From contig NC_045140.1 of assembly GCF_008831285.2 (NCBI RefSeq), positions 10,970,505 to 11,034,504 of the forward strand: a DNA stretch of 64,000 nt, given 5' to 3'. Positions 42,931-55,579 of this stretch are shown in pieces. Positions within the stretch are counted from its first letter, which is position 1. Every line of letters begins with the position of its first letter. The position numbers were made by a program, and so were the translations under genes. The notes under the pieces were generated by a model. The model did no database searches. It saw nothing but the letters and a program-made list of their open reading frames with translations, and was not told where the DNA came from. Source of the stretch: Nymphaea colorata (lineage: Eukaryota > Streptophyta > Magnoliopsida > Nymphaeales > Nymphaeaceae).

Positions 42931-43604
42931 TATTAAGGAAAATTATTCCAATCATTCTAAACTGGACAACGACAATCATGACAGCCAAAACGGAAAGTTT
43001 CATTAAAATGCTGCAATGCCCAATTCAAGTGAAATCAGTTATGGCATCAACAGCTGCAAGGAAAGTGCAACGTCTCATTCGAATGAAAACAGCAAATGGA
43101 AAGTGCAACGTCACACTCAGCTCCAAACGAATTCTTCTATGCAACATCATTCAGTTATGGCTTCAACAAATGGAAAGTGCAAATCAAATTCTAACGATCA
43201 GCTATCACGCCATATTCGTAATGATCCTGATGTGGCCCACATTTCTCAAACTAAAACGCTAGGAGGGGAAGAGAAAAAGAAATATCATAATCTGGCCTAC
43301 GTTTTTCAAAATGAAACGTTAGGAAGAGAGAAAAAGAAAGTTCGCAATGATCCTGATCTGGCCTACGTTTCTAAAATTGAAACGTTAAGGAAAAGGGAGA
43401 AGCTGATCAAATCATTATATCCCAAAATCTCTCATCAGTTACACCATGATTTCGGTAGTTTCATATACTGCCTTATATACTGTATGGATGGACATGGGAC
43501 AAGAATAAGAAAAACGGTAAGAATCTTTTCCTGTGTGGATGTAGGTTCTTTTGAACCAAACCACATAAATTTTGTTCTCTTTCTTCTTCTCTCTCTTTTC
43601 TTTA
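42931..43604 (+). repeat. copia-2 5' LTR
   Basis: 674 bp, starts tattaagg and ends tttcttta, directly followed by the primer site. It contains an internal imperfect repeat with words 'atctggcctacgttt' at about 43280 and 43348 and similar text at 43220. Long open frames across it are not coding. Confidence 0.93.
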
Positions 43605-43617
43605 TGGTATCTGGCCC
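43605..43617 (+). other. copia-2 primer binding site (divergent)
   Basis: tggtatctggccc, matching the first seven bases of the usual initiator-Met site and diverging afterwards. Confidence 0.75.
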
Positions 43618-44520
43618 CTTCTTCTTCAGCAGCCTCATCTATCAGCTCGTTCTATCCTTATCCACTGAATCTGAACGTGTCCAATTTTGTTTCTCTGAAG
43701 CTGACACCCAACAATTTTTTATTATGGAAAAGACAAATTTTATCCTTCATTGAAAGTCAAGACATGGAGGGCTTTCTAACTGGTTGGACCCCTGCTCCAC
43801 CAAACCATATTATCGACCCGCTGATCCGCAACAGCTGATTTTCAATCCCAAGTTTGAATCATGGCATGGATCTGATCGTCTCATAAAAGGATGGATTATT
43901 GGTACGTTGTCTGAAAACGTCCTTGGTTTAGTTGTTGGACTTAACTCTTCTCAAGAGATTTGGTCCACTCTTGTTGATGCTTTTGCCCAGGAATCCCAAG
44001 AGCGGGGATTTCATCTCACTCACATGCTTACAACATGTAAAAAGGGTAACGACGCCCTTGAAGTCTATGTCACTAAGTTCAAAGCCCTATATGATGACTT
44101 GGCTGCTATAGGAAAATACGTTGGAGACAAAGAAAAAGCCTTTTGGCTCCTCCAAGGATTAGGGAAAGGCCACGAGCCCTTCGTTATGGTTATGCTCAAG
44201 CCACCATTACCCTCTTATAAAGAATTGGCCTCTCTGTTGCAAAGTTTAGAAGTGAGAAACAAATTTCTCAATTCCTATATCTCGCCTCAAGTTGCCTTCT
44301 ATGCTCAACGTGAAGGGTAAAACAGATCTCGGGGCACTTACCACATCTCGTGAGGGAGAGGACAATATAATAGAGGGGGACGTGGAGGGGGATACAACTT
44401 TAATCCCCCTCATAGAGGAGGTTACAATTCAAATCCTTCTCAAACAGGATACAACGCAAATCCTCCTCAACCGCCAAAATTTGATGGCGCAGCCAACTCT
44501 TCCAATTCTTCCAAAGGTAT
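43618..44520 (+). pseudogene. copia-2 gag
   Basis: Gag of the UBN2 type: VSLKLTPNNFLLWKRQILSF and GFLTGWTPAPP in one frame, then after a shift near 43835 FESWHGSDRLIKGWIIGTLS, QEIWSTLVDAFAQESQERGF and LEVYVTKFKALYDDLAAIGK to a stop at 44320. A zinc-knuckle remnant (CQICNKKNHSC) is encoded near 44526-44558 in another frame. Confidence 0.88.
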
Positions 44521-46371
44521 CATATGTCAAATTTGCAACAAAAAGAATCACTCTTGCGATGAAGTATTACAATCAGTTTAATCATTCATTCCAATCGGAA
44601 GATGCCACTCAAGCCCTTGCAACTCTCACTATTAATGATTCTCAAGATTCTAGCTGGCTGGTCAATACTAGAGCTAGAACACATATGACAGGAGACACAG
44701 GTAAACTTAAGAACATTACTCCTTATTTTGGCTCTGATACAGTTGTTGTTGGGAACAGGCAACGTATTCCAATCATGCACATTGGACAAGCCGATATTTC
44801 TCCAAATCTTTCTCTTAAGGATGTCCTCTATGTTCCATGCCTCACTAAAGATCTCATTTCTGTTAGCAAATTGACTAACGATTTTCCATATAATTTTGAA
44901 TTCACCTCTGGTCGATGCATTCTAAAGGGTAGGAGGATGGGCAGAATCATGGCAATAGGGACTAAACAAGGCAGGCTCTATATAGTGAACAATGGCAGAG
45001 ATCATAAGGCTTTCTTTTCATCATGTTTCCAGTGGGTGACAGAAGAGTTTTGGCATGCACGTTTAGGACATCCTCAATCTAGTGTTCTCTCTTTTCTAAA
45101 AAACCAGAAATATATTGATATTTTACCAATGGTTCTCTCTCAGTTTGTGATAGTTGTCAAATGGAAAAATCTTGCAAACTACTTTTTATCGAGAAAGATG
45201 ATATTGCTTCCTTGCCACTGGAAAAATTTACAGTGACCTATGGGGACCAGCACCCATTTTATCTCGAGAACAATATCGATTTAATGCTATACTTGTCGAT
45301 GAGAATAGCCGTTTCACATGGTTTTACCAACTAAGTCACAAATCTGATTTTTTTGATACCTTTGTTCAGTTTCATAAAATGGTTGAGTGCCAATTTGATA
45401 GGAAAATAAAAATTGTCCAAAGTGATGAAGGTGGCGAATATACAAGCTCTCGCTTCATATCATGTCTCAACAATCTTGGAATTAAAGAGCAACATTCATG
45501 CCCCAAGACACCCAGCAAAAATGGCAAAGCAAAGCGCAAGCATCGCTCTATCACTAAATTGGGTCTAAGGTTGCTCTTTCACTCAAATGCACCTAAGAGT
45601 TTTTGGACTAACACTTTGTCAGCAGCTGTTTTTCTCTTGAACGGACTTCCGACCTCAACATTGTCTTTGCAGTCACCTTTCTCTATATTGTTTAAAAGGA
45701 TTCCTGATTATTCCAGCATCCACATCTTCTTTGGCAGCAGGTGGTTCCCTTATTTGAGAGGATATGCTTGGAACAAATTTGACCCTAAATATGTTCCATG
45801 TGTATTTATTGGATATAGCACATTCCATAAAAGTTACAAATGCTTCGAACCAAATTCTAGATGTCTATACATATCCAGGCATGTTGTTTTTTATGAAAAC
45901 TCGTTTCCTTCCAAAAATCTGTATCCTCTCTACAAGGACGACGTCATGGATAGTGATTTTATATCTTTTGTTGATATCGAGACTTCAAGTGATGGAACCA
46001 TGCCAACTTCCGATCACCTCAAACATCGTTTCAGCCCTACACTAGATCCACGTCTAAATCTCTATGATGATCTCCAACAAAGCATGCCACATGTTAGATC
46101 TCTCGATATTGATCCAGCCGATCCACCTGATCCAACGCCAAACTCTCCACCAAGCTTACATTGTTCAGAAACTACAAGTGTCACCAATCTTCCATCAACC
46201 TCTATGGGAACACAAACCATAGTAACAAGAGCTATGGCTAGATCAACGTCTCTGGGAAACCGAACGATGATAACTAGAGCTATGGCGGGCATTCACAGAC
46301 CTAATCCTAAGTATGCCAACATTCATACCATTTATTCCAGTATTCCCAAAGAGCCCAAAGGAGTACAATAA
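44521..46371 (+). pseudogene. copia-2 protease and integrase
   Basis: The protease site reads SWLVNTRARTHMTGD where WLVDTGATHHMT is expected. The catalytic Asp (codon at 44664-44666) is Asn and the Gly is Arg, so the enzyme would be dead even in frame. The pre-integrase part (FWHARLGHPQSSVLSFL) and integrase core (IVQSDEGGEYTSSRF, then KTPSKNGKAKRKHRSITKLG) follow. A frame break lies at about 45150-45380. In the third catalytic region, the usual QNGxxER reads KNGKAKR, so the Glu is also lost. The integrase-RT linker ends near 46371. Confidence 0.88.
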
Positions 46372-47859
46372 GCTCTAAAGCATGATGGGTGGAGAGCGAC
46401 CATGGAAGAAGAAATGACTGCGTTGAGATCTAATAATACATGGGATTTAGTTCCAAGAGAACCTTACATGAACATCGTATCTAAACTCAAAGCAGATGGA
46501 AGTCTTGATCGGTTAACGCCTGGTTGCCTGGGGTTTCACTCAAGTAGAAGGGGTCGATTACCAAGAGGCTTTCTCTCCCGTCATTTGACCAACTACTATA
46601 CGACTTGTACTTTCCATTGCTACCATTTTCAATTGGAACATCAAACAATTAGATATCAAAAATGCCTTCCTACACGGATCGCTTCATGAAGCAGTCTATA
46701 TGTCTCAACGACCAGGGTTTGAAGATCCTCTTCTACCGCATCATGTTTGTTGTCATCGAAAAACACTATATGGACTAAAGCAAAAGTCTAGAGCTTGGTT
46801 TCATTGGCTAAGTGATTTTCTTTTCACTTATGGTTTTTGGAGCTGCTATTCAGACCCATCCATGTTCACATTTCATGAAAATGATCATTGTCTTATTCTT
46901 TTAATTTACGTTGATGATATGGTTCTTACAGGCAGCTCATTCTAGCTTAATCAGCATTTTATCTCCAAGCTTGAAGTCGAATTTCCGGTAAAAGATATGG
47001 GGTAACTAAGTTATTTTCTTGGGATCGAAGTCTTGCATACCCGCGATGGTCTCTTTCTCACTCAAACAAAATATGCTCAGGACATTTTGAAGAGAGCTCA
47101 AACACTTGATTGTAAACCTATGAACACCCTTATGGCAGCCAAGCTAGATCTTCTAGATACTTCACCTTTTTCATATCCAACTCTTTATCGTGCTATAGTT
47201 GGGGCATTACAATACTTGACAATCACTTGACCTGAGATAACTTTTGAAGTGAATTTTATCAACCAATTTATACAAAATCCAACTCAAGCTCATTTTCAAA
47301 TTGCCAAGTGTATTCACCGATATATCAAAGGAACTACAGACAATGGCATTCATATCCTCTCTCAAAGCACCGTGGATCTATATGCCTTCTCCGATGTAGA
47401 TTGGGCTGGATGCCATCTCACCTGAAGATCCATGACAAGGTACTATACTTTTTTAGGAGCTAACTGTATTTTATAGAGTGCAAAGAAGCAATCCACCATT
47501 GCTCGATCCAGCACCGAGGCTGAATACCGCTCTATGGCATCTACAACTATAGAATTAACTTGGCTCCTTCAAATCCTATGAGATATTGGCATTAAAATTG
47601 CAAAAGTGCCTATCCTTCATTGTGATAATATCAAGGCACTTTATCTAGCAAAAAATTTTTTTTTCCACAATCGGTCAAAACATATTCAAATTGATTTTCA
47701 CTATGTGCGGGAAATGACCACTTCAGGACGACAGACCACTAGATACGTCAATTCTTATGGCCAAATTGCCGACATATTGACTAAATCCTTGGGGAAAGAT
47801 CGACTTTTTGGCTTACGAGACAAACTCAACATCATCAGCTGGTTACGTTTGAGGGGGAG
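46372..47859 (+). pseudogene. copia-2 reverse transcriptase and RNase H
   Basis: RT pieces: MEEEMTALRSNNTWDLVPRE (46402), SQRPGFEDPLL and KTLYGLKQKSRAWFHWLSDF (46700-46800), catalytic YVDDMVLTGSS (about 46906-46938). RNase H pieces: RSTEAEYRSMAS near 47504-47540 and HNRSKHIQIDFHYVREM (47670 onward). At least four stops or shifts interrupt it. The polypurine tract gagggggag lies at 47851-47859. Confidence 0.88.
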
Positions 47860-48526
47860 TATTAAGGCAAATCATTCCAATCATTCTAAACTGGCCAACG
47901 ACAATCATGACAGATCCAGCCAAAATGGAAAGTTTCATTGAAATGCTGCAACGCTCAATTCAAGTGAGTGGCATCAACAGCTGCAAGGAAAGTGCAGCGT
48001 CTCATTAAATGAAAACAGCAAATTGAAAGTGCAACATCACACTCAGCTCCAAACGGATTCTCCTATGCAATGTCATTCAGTTATGGCTTCAACAAATGGA
48101 ATGTGCAAACCAAATTCCAACAATCAGCTATCAAGCGTCATTCATAATGATCCTGATATGGCCCACATTTCTCAAACTGAAATGCTAGGAGGAGAAGAGA
48201 AAAAGAAATATCATAATCTGGCCTACGTTTCTCAAAATGAAACGTTAGGAAGAGGAGAGAAAAAGAAAGTTCACAATGATCCTGATCTGGCCTACGTTTC
48301 TAAAATTGAAAAGAAAAAGGGAGAAACTGATCAAATCATTATATCCCAAAATCTCTTATCAGTTACACGATGATTTCTGCAGTGTCATACTGCCTTATAT
48401 ATTGTATGGATGGACATGGGACAAGAATAAGAAAAACTGCAAGAATCTTTTCCTGTGTAAACGTAGGTTCTCCTGAACCAAACCACGTAAATTTTGTTCT
48501 CTTTCTTCTTCTCTCTCTTTTCTTTA
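47860..48526 (+). repeat. copia-2 3' LTR
   Basis: 667 bp, partner of 42931-43604 with many substitutions and small indels. It ends tttcttta, followed by the taaag duplication. Confidence 0.93.
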
Positions 48527-48531
48527 TAAAG

Positions 48532-49824
48532 GAGTACCAACCACATATAGAGTTGGCAAATGAGGTGAGACATGTATGATCCTGCTTGTAGAAAATAATG
48601 AACAAATAATTTGAAGCTTTAAAACCACCATACATCATTGCTAAAAATCACCGTAAACCAATGCTACACTAAAAATCATCGCTCATGCCCCTGTCGACGA
48701 GTACTCTATGTAAAGGGTGCACCTTTACTATCTATTGAAGAAGAGTCAAAGGAAATATTTTCTTTTTGACTTGGAACTCAAACTTTTTCCAATTTCTTTC
48801 AAGATATCACATGTTTTAACGATTCCACCTTCCCAAGGTAACAGTTTCTTTCATGGACGATCGAACTCGTACCAACTGCCCTGAAAATGAATGATCATTT
48901 GTCTAAACAGCATGAGCATGCGACCAACAAATTAACTCTTGGAAAAGTGTGTCATTATCCTAAACAAAGACAAGGGCTGCACCCTATATATCTCGGCAGC
49001 ACTTTACTGTGTCATTTTGATAGAAAACTACTGTGTAATATATACTTTAGGACATGAATTTTTCCAGCCATATGGATGCACCGACCTCTCAGCTATACAG
49101 CTCAATGCATTGTCTATGCCAGAGCATCTATATAGGCAGAGGATTTTCTCTCCTTTACATATTCTATTAAACGTATTTTTCCGTTTTGTAGCTAACTACC
49201 TTTCCTACATTTCTGACATTTTGTTAAATAAAGTCAAAGTAGGTAAGAAGGTTCACGATAATGTAGATGCCGGCAAGTTAGTCGGTTTTTGCTTTTCATG
49301 AGTATCGAGGACCAAGGTCTCTTTGATTTTCATGAGTATGGAGGACCAAGGTCTCTTTATACACATGTATACTCGATAGAAAATAACCTATCTTTAATTT
49401 AAAAGAGCAACCTTCTTCACAAGGAAGGTCCGTCAGTTTGAACTCAATTCACATTGTCTGGCCTCAAAAGCCTGTGACTAAAAGCTATCAACAAGTCATG
49501 GATTGTTACTCTTGGACACAGGATACTGGCGTTACTTTCTAAGTAACCATGTCCACAGAGACACCCACGTTGACTCGAGAGTCTAACTGTCATGGCTCCA
49601 GTGGGAAACTCTTGAGCCACATCGTCTTAGCCCGTTACTTCTACAAGTTACCATTAATGATCCCAATCCTGGCCAGTCCATATATACCTCTTCCCTGCAA
49701 ACGATCTCCTACCCAAGTGATATTTGAAGACATATCTTTCAACGGAAGAAGAGCTCTTCTACAAGCATAAGCACTATAAAGTCTAATTCAGTTGAAGTTA
49801 TAAGATCTAGGTTAGACCCTCTCC
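48532..49824. promoter_or_regulatory. intergenic DNA and upstream region of LecRK copy 3
   Basis: No gene recognised; a 120-codon frame at 48939-49301 has no known motif. A direct repeat of about 35 bp (words catgagtat.gaggaccaagg) occurs at 49297 and 49332. The last 100-200 bp would be the promoter/leader of copy 3, with gccagtccatatatacctct near 49671-49690 as a possible TATA region. Confidence 0.35.
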
Positions 49825-51866
49825 ATGTCATGCTCAGAAATGGCTCTGCTACCATAGAAAACCTTTCATGTTTTCTGTCTTTTTCTTCTTCTTCTTGTTC
49901 CCCTCTCCAACTCTACATCTTCAACTACCAGCAGCTTCATCTATGAAGATGGCTTTGATGAAGTCAATCTGACCCTAACGGATGAAGCCACTATCACTTC
50001 GTCTGGTGCTCTGCGCCTCACTGATGGTCACCCCGCATTGTGGGGTATGGGCCATGCATTTTACCATGTTCCTCTGCAATTCAAGCATCCCCCAACTTCT
50101 GCCAACACAACTTCATCTTTTAACACTCAATTTGTCTTTGCCATCGTCTCCGAAATCAAATTCTATGGTGGCAATGGCTTAGCGTTTGCTGTCACACCTT
50201 CCATGCTCTCCAACACCACCGGTGGCGACTACCTGGGCCTCGTGAAGAACTCCACCAATGGCGACTTCTCCAACCATGTATTTGCAGTAGAATTCGACAC
50301 ATCTTTGGGGACATGGTTAAAGGACATCAATGGCAACCATGTTGGTGTTGACATCAATGGCGTCATCTCCAATACTTCCCAAACTGCTGCTTACTCCACA
50401 GACGGTGCCAAGAACGAATCAATTGATCTGAAGTCAGGGAGCCTCATCAAGGCATGGATCGACTACGATGGAAGTGAAAAGCTTATCAACGTAACCATCG
50501 CTCCTGTGCCCTATTCCTCCAAGCCAGTTAGGCCTCTCATATCATATTCCGTTGATTTATTTCCTATTCTTCTTGATCTGATGTACGTTGGTTTCACTTT
50601 CGGCACATCAAGATTCGTCAGCGAGCACTATATCTTAGCTTGGAGCTTCGCCATCAATGGTAAAGCACAGGAACTGGATCTCTCCAATCTCCCACGGATC
50701 AGGAAGAAGACGACAACATCTACTAGGATTTCAGTTTATTCCATCGCCTTTACGCTGTTGTTTCTTATGATGATTGGAAGCATTTCATTTCTAGTGTATA
50801 TAGGAAGAAGAAGCTGACCTCTGAGAGAGTTGAAGATTGGGAACGGGACGACCCACATAGGCTGTCTTACAGAGAGATTTTCAAGGCCACAAAGGGGTTC
50901 AACGAGAAGGAAATTTTAGGCAGGGGAGGATTCGGCAGCGTTTACAAGGGTGTGCTGCCGAGCAATGGGACGGAAGTTGCAGTCAAGAAAGTCTCCCATG
51001 ACAGAGGTCAGGGACTAAGAGAGTTTGTCTCAGAAGTGTCCAGTCTGGGGAGGTTGAGGCACAGGAACTTGGTTCAGTTGCAGGGTTGGTGCAGAAGAAA
51101 GGGCGACCTGCTCCTCGTGTATGATTTCATGCCCAATGGAAGCCTCGACACTTTCCTGTTCGGAACGAAGAAGAGGAACCTCAACTGGGAAGAAAGGTTC
51201 AGGATCATAAAGGGAATCGCTTCAGGCCTTCTGTATCTGCATGAAGGGTGGGAGGAGGTTGTTGTTTACAGAGATGTGAAGGCCAGCAATGTGTTGCTAG
51301 ATGCTCAACTGAATGGAAAATTAGGGGACTTTGGGCTCGCTAGGCTCTATGATCATGGGACTAATCCACAAACAACAAATGTCGTGGGCACACTGGGCTA
51401 CATGGCGCCGGAGCTTCCGATCACCGGCAGGGCAACGACTAGTTCCGACGTCTTCAGCTTCGAAGTGTTCCTCCTAGAGATGGCCTATGGAAGGAGGCCG
51501 GTTGAACCCACGAGGCCAAGTGATGAAGCTGTTTTCTTGACTTGGGTGAACATTTGCCGGAAGAAGGAAAACTTATTGTGCGTCATGGACGAGTGGCTGG
51601 GAATGGAGTTTGACAAGGCAGAAGCAGAGCTGGTACTGAACCTTGGAGTCCTGTGCTCTCAGATGTCACCGGAAGCTCGGCCAAGAATGCGGCAGGTGGT
51701 GCAGTTCCTCAATGGATCTGAAGTACCATTGCTGGAAAATCTGCAGGAAGTAGTCATTCAAAATGAACCCTGCTATGACCAACTTGTCATACCTTGTCCT
51801 TCTTGGAAAAGTTCACCACTGGAGTCTGGATCTGATGCCTCGAGGGACTTGCCACCCATGACGTGA
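49825..51866 (+). pseudogene. LecRK copy 3, decayed
   Basis: Third LecRK paralogue. The likely start is ATG 49825 (MSCSEMALLP), matching copy 2, but TAG at 49855-49857 stops it in the signal peptide. The lectin domain is otherwise open (SSFIYEDGFDEVNLTLTDEA, NHVFAVEFDTSLG, NHVGVDINGVISN, HYILAWSFAINGKAQ) through the membrane span to 50796. An extra TA in tatata (50797-50802) shifts the frame, and TGA follows at 50815-50817. The kinase continues in another frame to 51866 ([49 protein letters not shown]). HRD is YRD (TAC at 51267-51269), and the conserved Gly in DVFSFG is Glu (51462-51464). It is closest to copy 2. Confidence 0.92.
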
Positions 51867-53699
51867 GGATTGAATTAATGGAACGTCCCAATTTGTGGTG
51901 CAGACAGAATGTTTTCCATTAGTTACCAGCTGAAACTTACCAGCTTAATTACTTGAATAATTGCCTGTTGCGGAGATGTATATCTCCTAAAAAGTTTAAT
52001 GTTTTAATTTTGAAAACTAGCTAGATAATGACTCTATTTTGCACCATGAAGTTAACAATGTTTGATGCACTGAAAGAAAACATCGTATTTGATTGTTAAT
52101 TGTCTTGTTTCAGTTTCATACAACAGTTCTACACCAAGTGATAATTTTGGAGTGATAATTTTGGAGGAGTATAGCATAGCTGGTTGAATTAGCAGATTAA
52201 GAAAAGTTTGGTTGTCAATTTGATTCCTGTGAGCACTACTCATTTTGACAGTACTGTGAGCACTATTCCTTTTGACAGTAAGCTGCGAATGCACAACCCT
52301 TTTAGTTGTTTTAGTTGGCAAGGTGTCTTGTTTTCCACCCAAGTCTCAAAGCAGCCCTATATATAAAAAGAGAGGCTTCGGCCTTTGCAAAATATCTCCT
52401 GTTATAGGTTAAAGTTGTTACTAATTTTCTCATTGTTTCATTTTCGGTTAGCGTTTTTTATTTTTTGTTGTTGTCAATTATTTGCAATTAACTTTAGATT
52501 GAATAGAAGATAGGTTAGTTCGACCCAAATTGGTATTGAATTCACTTAGTGGTTCAGCAAACAAATAATATAGATTAGACATTGGTATCAACGACTTTTT
52601 GGCAGCCCCAAGTTTTGGTAGAGGAATCCTTGGATTTGAGAAAAAGGGAGCAACTTCTTGCACGCAAACGAAGTATTAGGAAAACAAATTTAACAAAGCA
52701 AAATTTTAATGATGGGAAAAGACAGTTTTAGTAAATTTTCCCCTAGCATAGTTTTTCTCCATTCAATTTCACGGGAAAGAAGTCGAAAACATTTATTTGT
52801 TCCCCATCTTCAATAACAGTTTGAACATATCTATGATGATGTTCTGATTTTCAACAAGAATTTGTCGTTATTAATGACGTTTTAATTTTTAATAAAAATT
52901 TGTCGTTATTGGTATAACTCTTGATTAATGGATTGAACATAGTTATATAATTAAATATATTGTGCATTAAAAATAATAATAGTAAAATTTTGAGGTGCAA
53001 CATACAAAGTGTGAACCTTGCTTATCAGCCTGTATTGGCTTTCAAAAAAGAACTAAAAAATTAAAGAGAATTTTGCATGAGCTTTCATTAGTATATCAGA
53101 AGATGCAAGGCTGTATCGGCTGATAATAAGCGTGCCTTCCAAAGGCTGTATCAGCCCTCAGATGACCTTGGCAACGTGCCGATACCATGCAAATCGATCG
53201 ACACATGCCATCAGATTCCAACTTAAGTGTATATATGTACAGTATGAACAAGTTCATCGTTTGAGCATCTCACTCTTCAAAGAAGAAGAAGATGATATCG
53301 TTGTGTAATGGGGGGTGCCTCTAGCTCCGATGTCGTGCCAGAGCTACAAATGTTTTTCCTAGAAAGCATTATTAGTTAAATTTCAAACTTCAAGGGGCAG
53401 TCTTTATGTTAAAAAAAAAGTAAGAATGAAGTGTTAATGTATAAATAAATCAAATTTTGTAGGCTGATGTGGACAATTATCCAACAATGAAGTTCTGCTA
53501 AAAGCTGAGGGGTTGCTTCAAGTGGCATAAGGCAACCGAGTGGTAAGTTGGCTCACGCTAAAAGGGTTGCTTTTTTATATGGTATTTTTTTTTATCTACA
53601 AGCATATGCACCGTAAGTCCACTGGCTCTTAAACATGTTGCAACCTCACCACTCCTTTAGACAAGGAAAGGGCGATATTGCGTTCCTTGCATGAACGAG
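51867..53699. other. 3' flank of LecRK copy 3 and gene-free intergenic DNA
   Basis: No gene recognised. Small direct repeats are visible (agtgataattttggag twice at about 52137-52166; gtgagcactactcattttgacagta-like twice at about 52229-52282). Otherwise AT-rich. Confidence 0.4.
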
Positions 53700-54790
53700 T
53701 AAAGGAAGAAAGTCCTGCGTGAAATGCCAAGGAACACTTTCGAATGATATGGTCATATCATGGTTATTAAACTCCTTGGATTCCCAAATTGAAAAAAAAG
53801 GTTCATGTTCATGGAAACAGCCAAGGAACTTTGGAATGCAATCAAAAAAAGTTTATGGAGAGCAAAGTAATACAGCTAGAATTTATGAACTTCAAAGTGA
53901 AATTGCTAGGCTCACCCGTGATGGCAAGTCCTTCAATTTGTACGTTGGAACACTTAGACGATGTTTGATTAATTGCTTATGTATAGGCCTCCCTCTATTG
54001 ATTTAAAAGTTCAAAAGCAGCGTCTTGAGGAGATAAAATTTTTAAACTCCTCGCTGGTCTTAGTCAGGACTACACGACCATCTTCGCTGCCAACTTCTGA
54101 TGACAATGTCGCTGCCATCTTTCAATGTCGTATGCTTGATCCCACGAGAAGAAACTCGTCGGAAAAGTGATGAACCCTAACACCCCTTCTTCAACCACTC
54201 AACTGACGGAACAGCCTACATCATTGCTTTTCAAGTCAAATCGGTGGCTACTAATGACTCTGGTAGTGCCAATGTTTCTCATGATCGGAACCGGTTTCAT
54301 CCATGACCGAAGTGTTCCCATTGTCGAAAACTAAGTCGGGATCGATGTTGGGACTTAGCTAGCAGACCTCAACATGGAAAAAGGCGTCATCAAGCAATCT
54401 ATGAGAAAACGAGAACTAGCCAACTACATCACCAAGGATGAATTAATGAAGTTCTTCAATCAAATGTCTAAAACAAAATTGCTAGTTTCTGAGCCTACGT
54501 CTGCACTACTCACCATCATGCCAACGCAGGCATGTCTTATGCCTTATATAATAGTCTTGACGGCTGGGTTGTGGATTCCGGCACAAGTGACCACATGACG
54601 AGCCAGCTGCTCTCAAATAGTAATCTTAAACAACTCAAACCATTTTTCACTACGGACGGATCTGTCATGTAGGTCGCGGGCACCGGCCATATGCATTTAC
54701 TTGATCATGGTGACAAATCAGAAGTTCTTCATATTCCAAAGATTTCAACTAATCTCTTGTCTATTAGTAAAATCACACAATCGATGTTGT
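53700..54790 (+). mobile_element. copia remnant (plus strand), gag to protease
   Basis: Broken coding of a copia gag (NDMVISWLLNSLDSQI; YGEQSNTARIYELQSEIARL; DGKSFNLYVGTLRR; LKVQKQRLEEIKFL) and protease region (GWVVDSGTSDHMTS near 54560-54600; VLHIPKISTNLLSISKI near 54728-54780). No LTRs found. At about 54790 the sequence switches to a minus-strand copia, so the two remnants are fused back to front. Confidence 0.8.
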
Positions 54791-54799
54791 TTTTCAGGA

Positions 54800-55215
54800 C
54801 CAGTTGCATCATATAAACATCTTCTTCAATATAGTCATTTAAGAGTGCATTGTTAAAGTCAAACTGGCGAAGGCCCCTTCTGTATTGAACTACAAGTGAA
54901 AGAAGAAATCAGATGGTACTTGGTTTGACTGTGGGGCTAATGGTCTCTTGATAGTCAATTCTAGCTTATTGTAGAAAACCCTGTGTAACAAGTCATGCTT
55001 TATACCAAGCAATAGAGACATCAGCATTTCTTTTCAACCTGTAAACCCATTTAGAACTAATTACTATAATGTGGCCTAGGATGAACAAGGTGCCACATTT
55101 GGTTTTATTGAAGAGCAGCAAATTCTTTGAGCCGGGCTTGCTGTTATAAGCTATTGGTTGAAGCCTCTTTAAAAGTTGTGGGTTCCTTTGGATCAAATTC
55201 CACATGAAAGGCCTT
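54800..55215 (-). pseudogene. minus copia: linker and start of reverse transcriptase
   Basis: KWVYRLKRNADVSIAWYKA is the conserved RT start (usual form KWVYKLKxxADGSIxRYKA). Further left, in another frame, FNNALLNDYIEEDVYMMQL corresponds to the FLNGDLEEEIYMEQP segment. The linker with NPQLLKRLQPIAYN precedes it. Confidence 0.8.
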
Positions 55216-55579
55216 TCGCATCAATAACCCTGTCATCAACCTGGTGGTCATTGGATGAACATGATAAGCAGGTCTAAAAGTGTATTGCTAGATGGTTGAC
55301 TTGAAGCATTTTCAATAACTAAGTCTTGCATAGAATCAGCAGGTGAAGTGGAAGATCGAGATTCACCCGATCCAAGATTTGGATCCAAATTTTGTTCATT
55401 ATATGTTGGCTCATTATGATCTAAAATTTCTGGTGGAGCCGAGCTGGTTGGAGACTAAGTTGGCTCAGGCATGGCAGCATCATCCTGCAAAACTAGAGAA
55501 CGGATGTTACATAAAACAATACTTTGCTGAGCCAACTGCTTAGATCGATCATTATGTTCTTGCACATAATGCATGTTTT

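Larger units (their letters stand above)
42931..48526 (+). mobile_element. Ty1/copia retrotransposon (copia-2), older and decayed
   Basis: 5,596 bp, flanked by a perfect 5-bp duplication (taaag at 42926-42930 and 48527-48531). LTRs are 674 and 667 bp with many differences. The LTR ends are TA...TA rather than TG...CA, supported by the adjacent primer site, polypurine tract and target duplication. Coding is broken by numerous frameshifts and stops, and the protease active site is mutated. It lies between LecRK copies 2 and 3, in the same orientation. Confidence 0.95.

Noticed and set aside
43016-43753. 245-codon frame across the copia-2 5' LTR
   Set aside because: It lies mainly in the LTR, and the equivalent frame in the 3' LTR is much shorter, so it is not a conserved gene.
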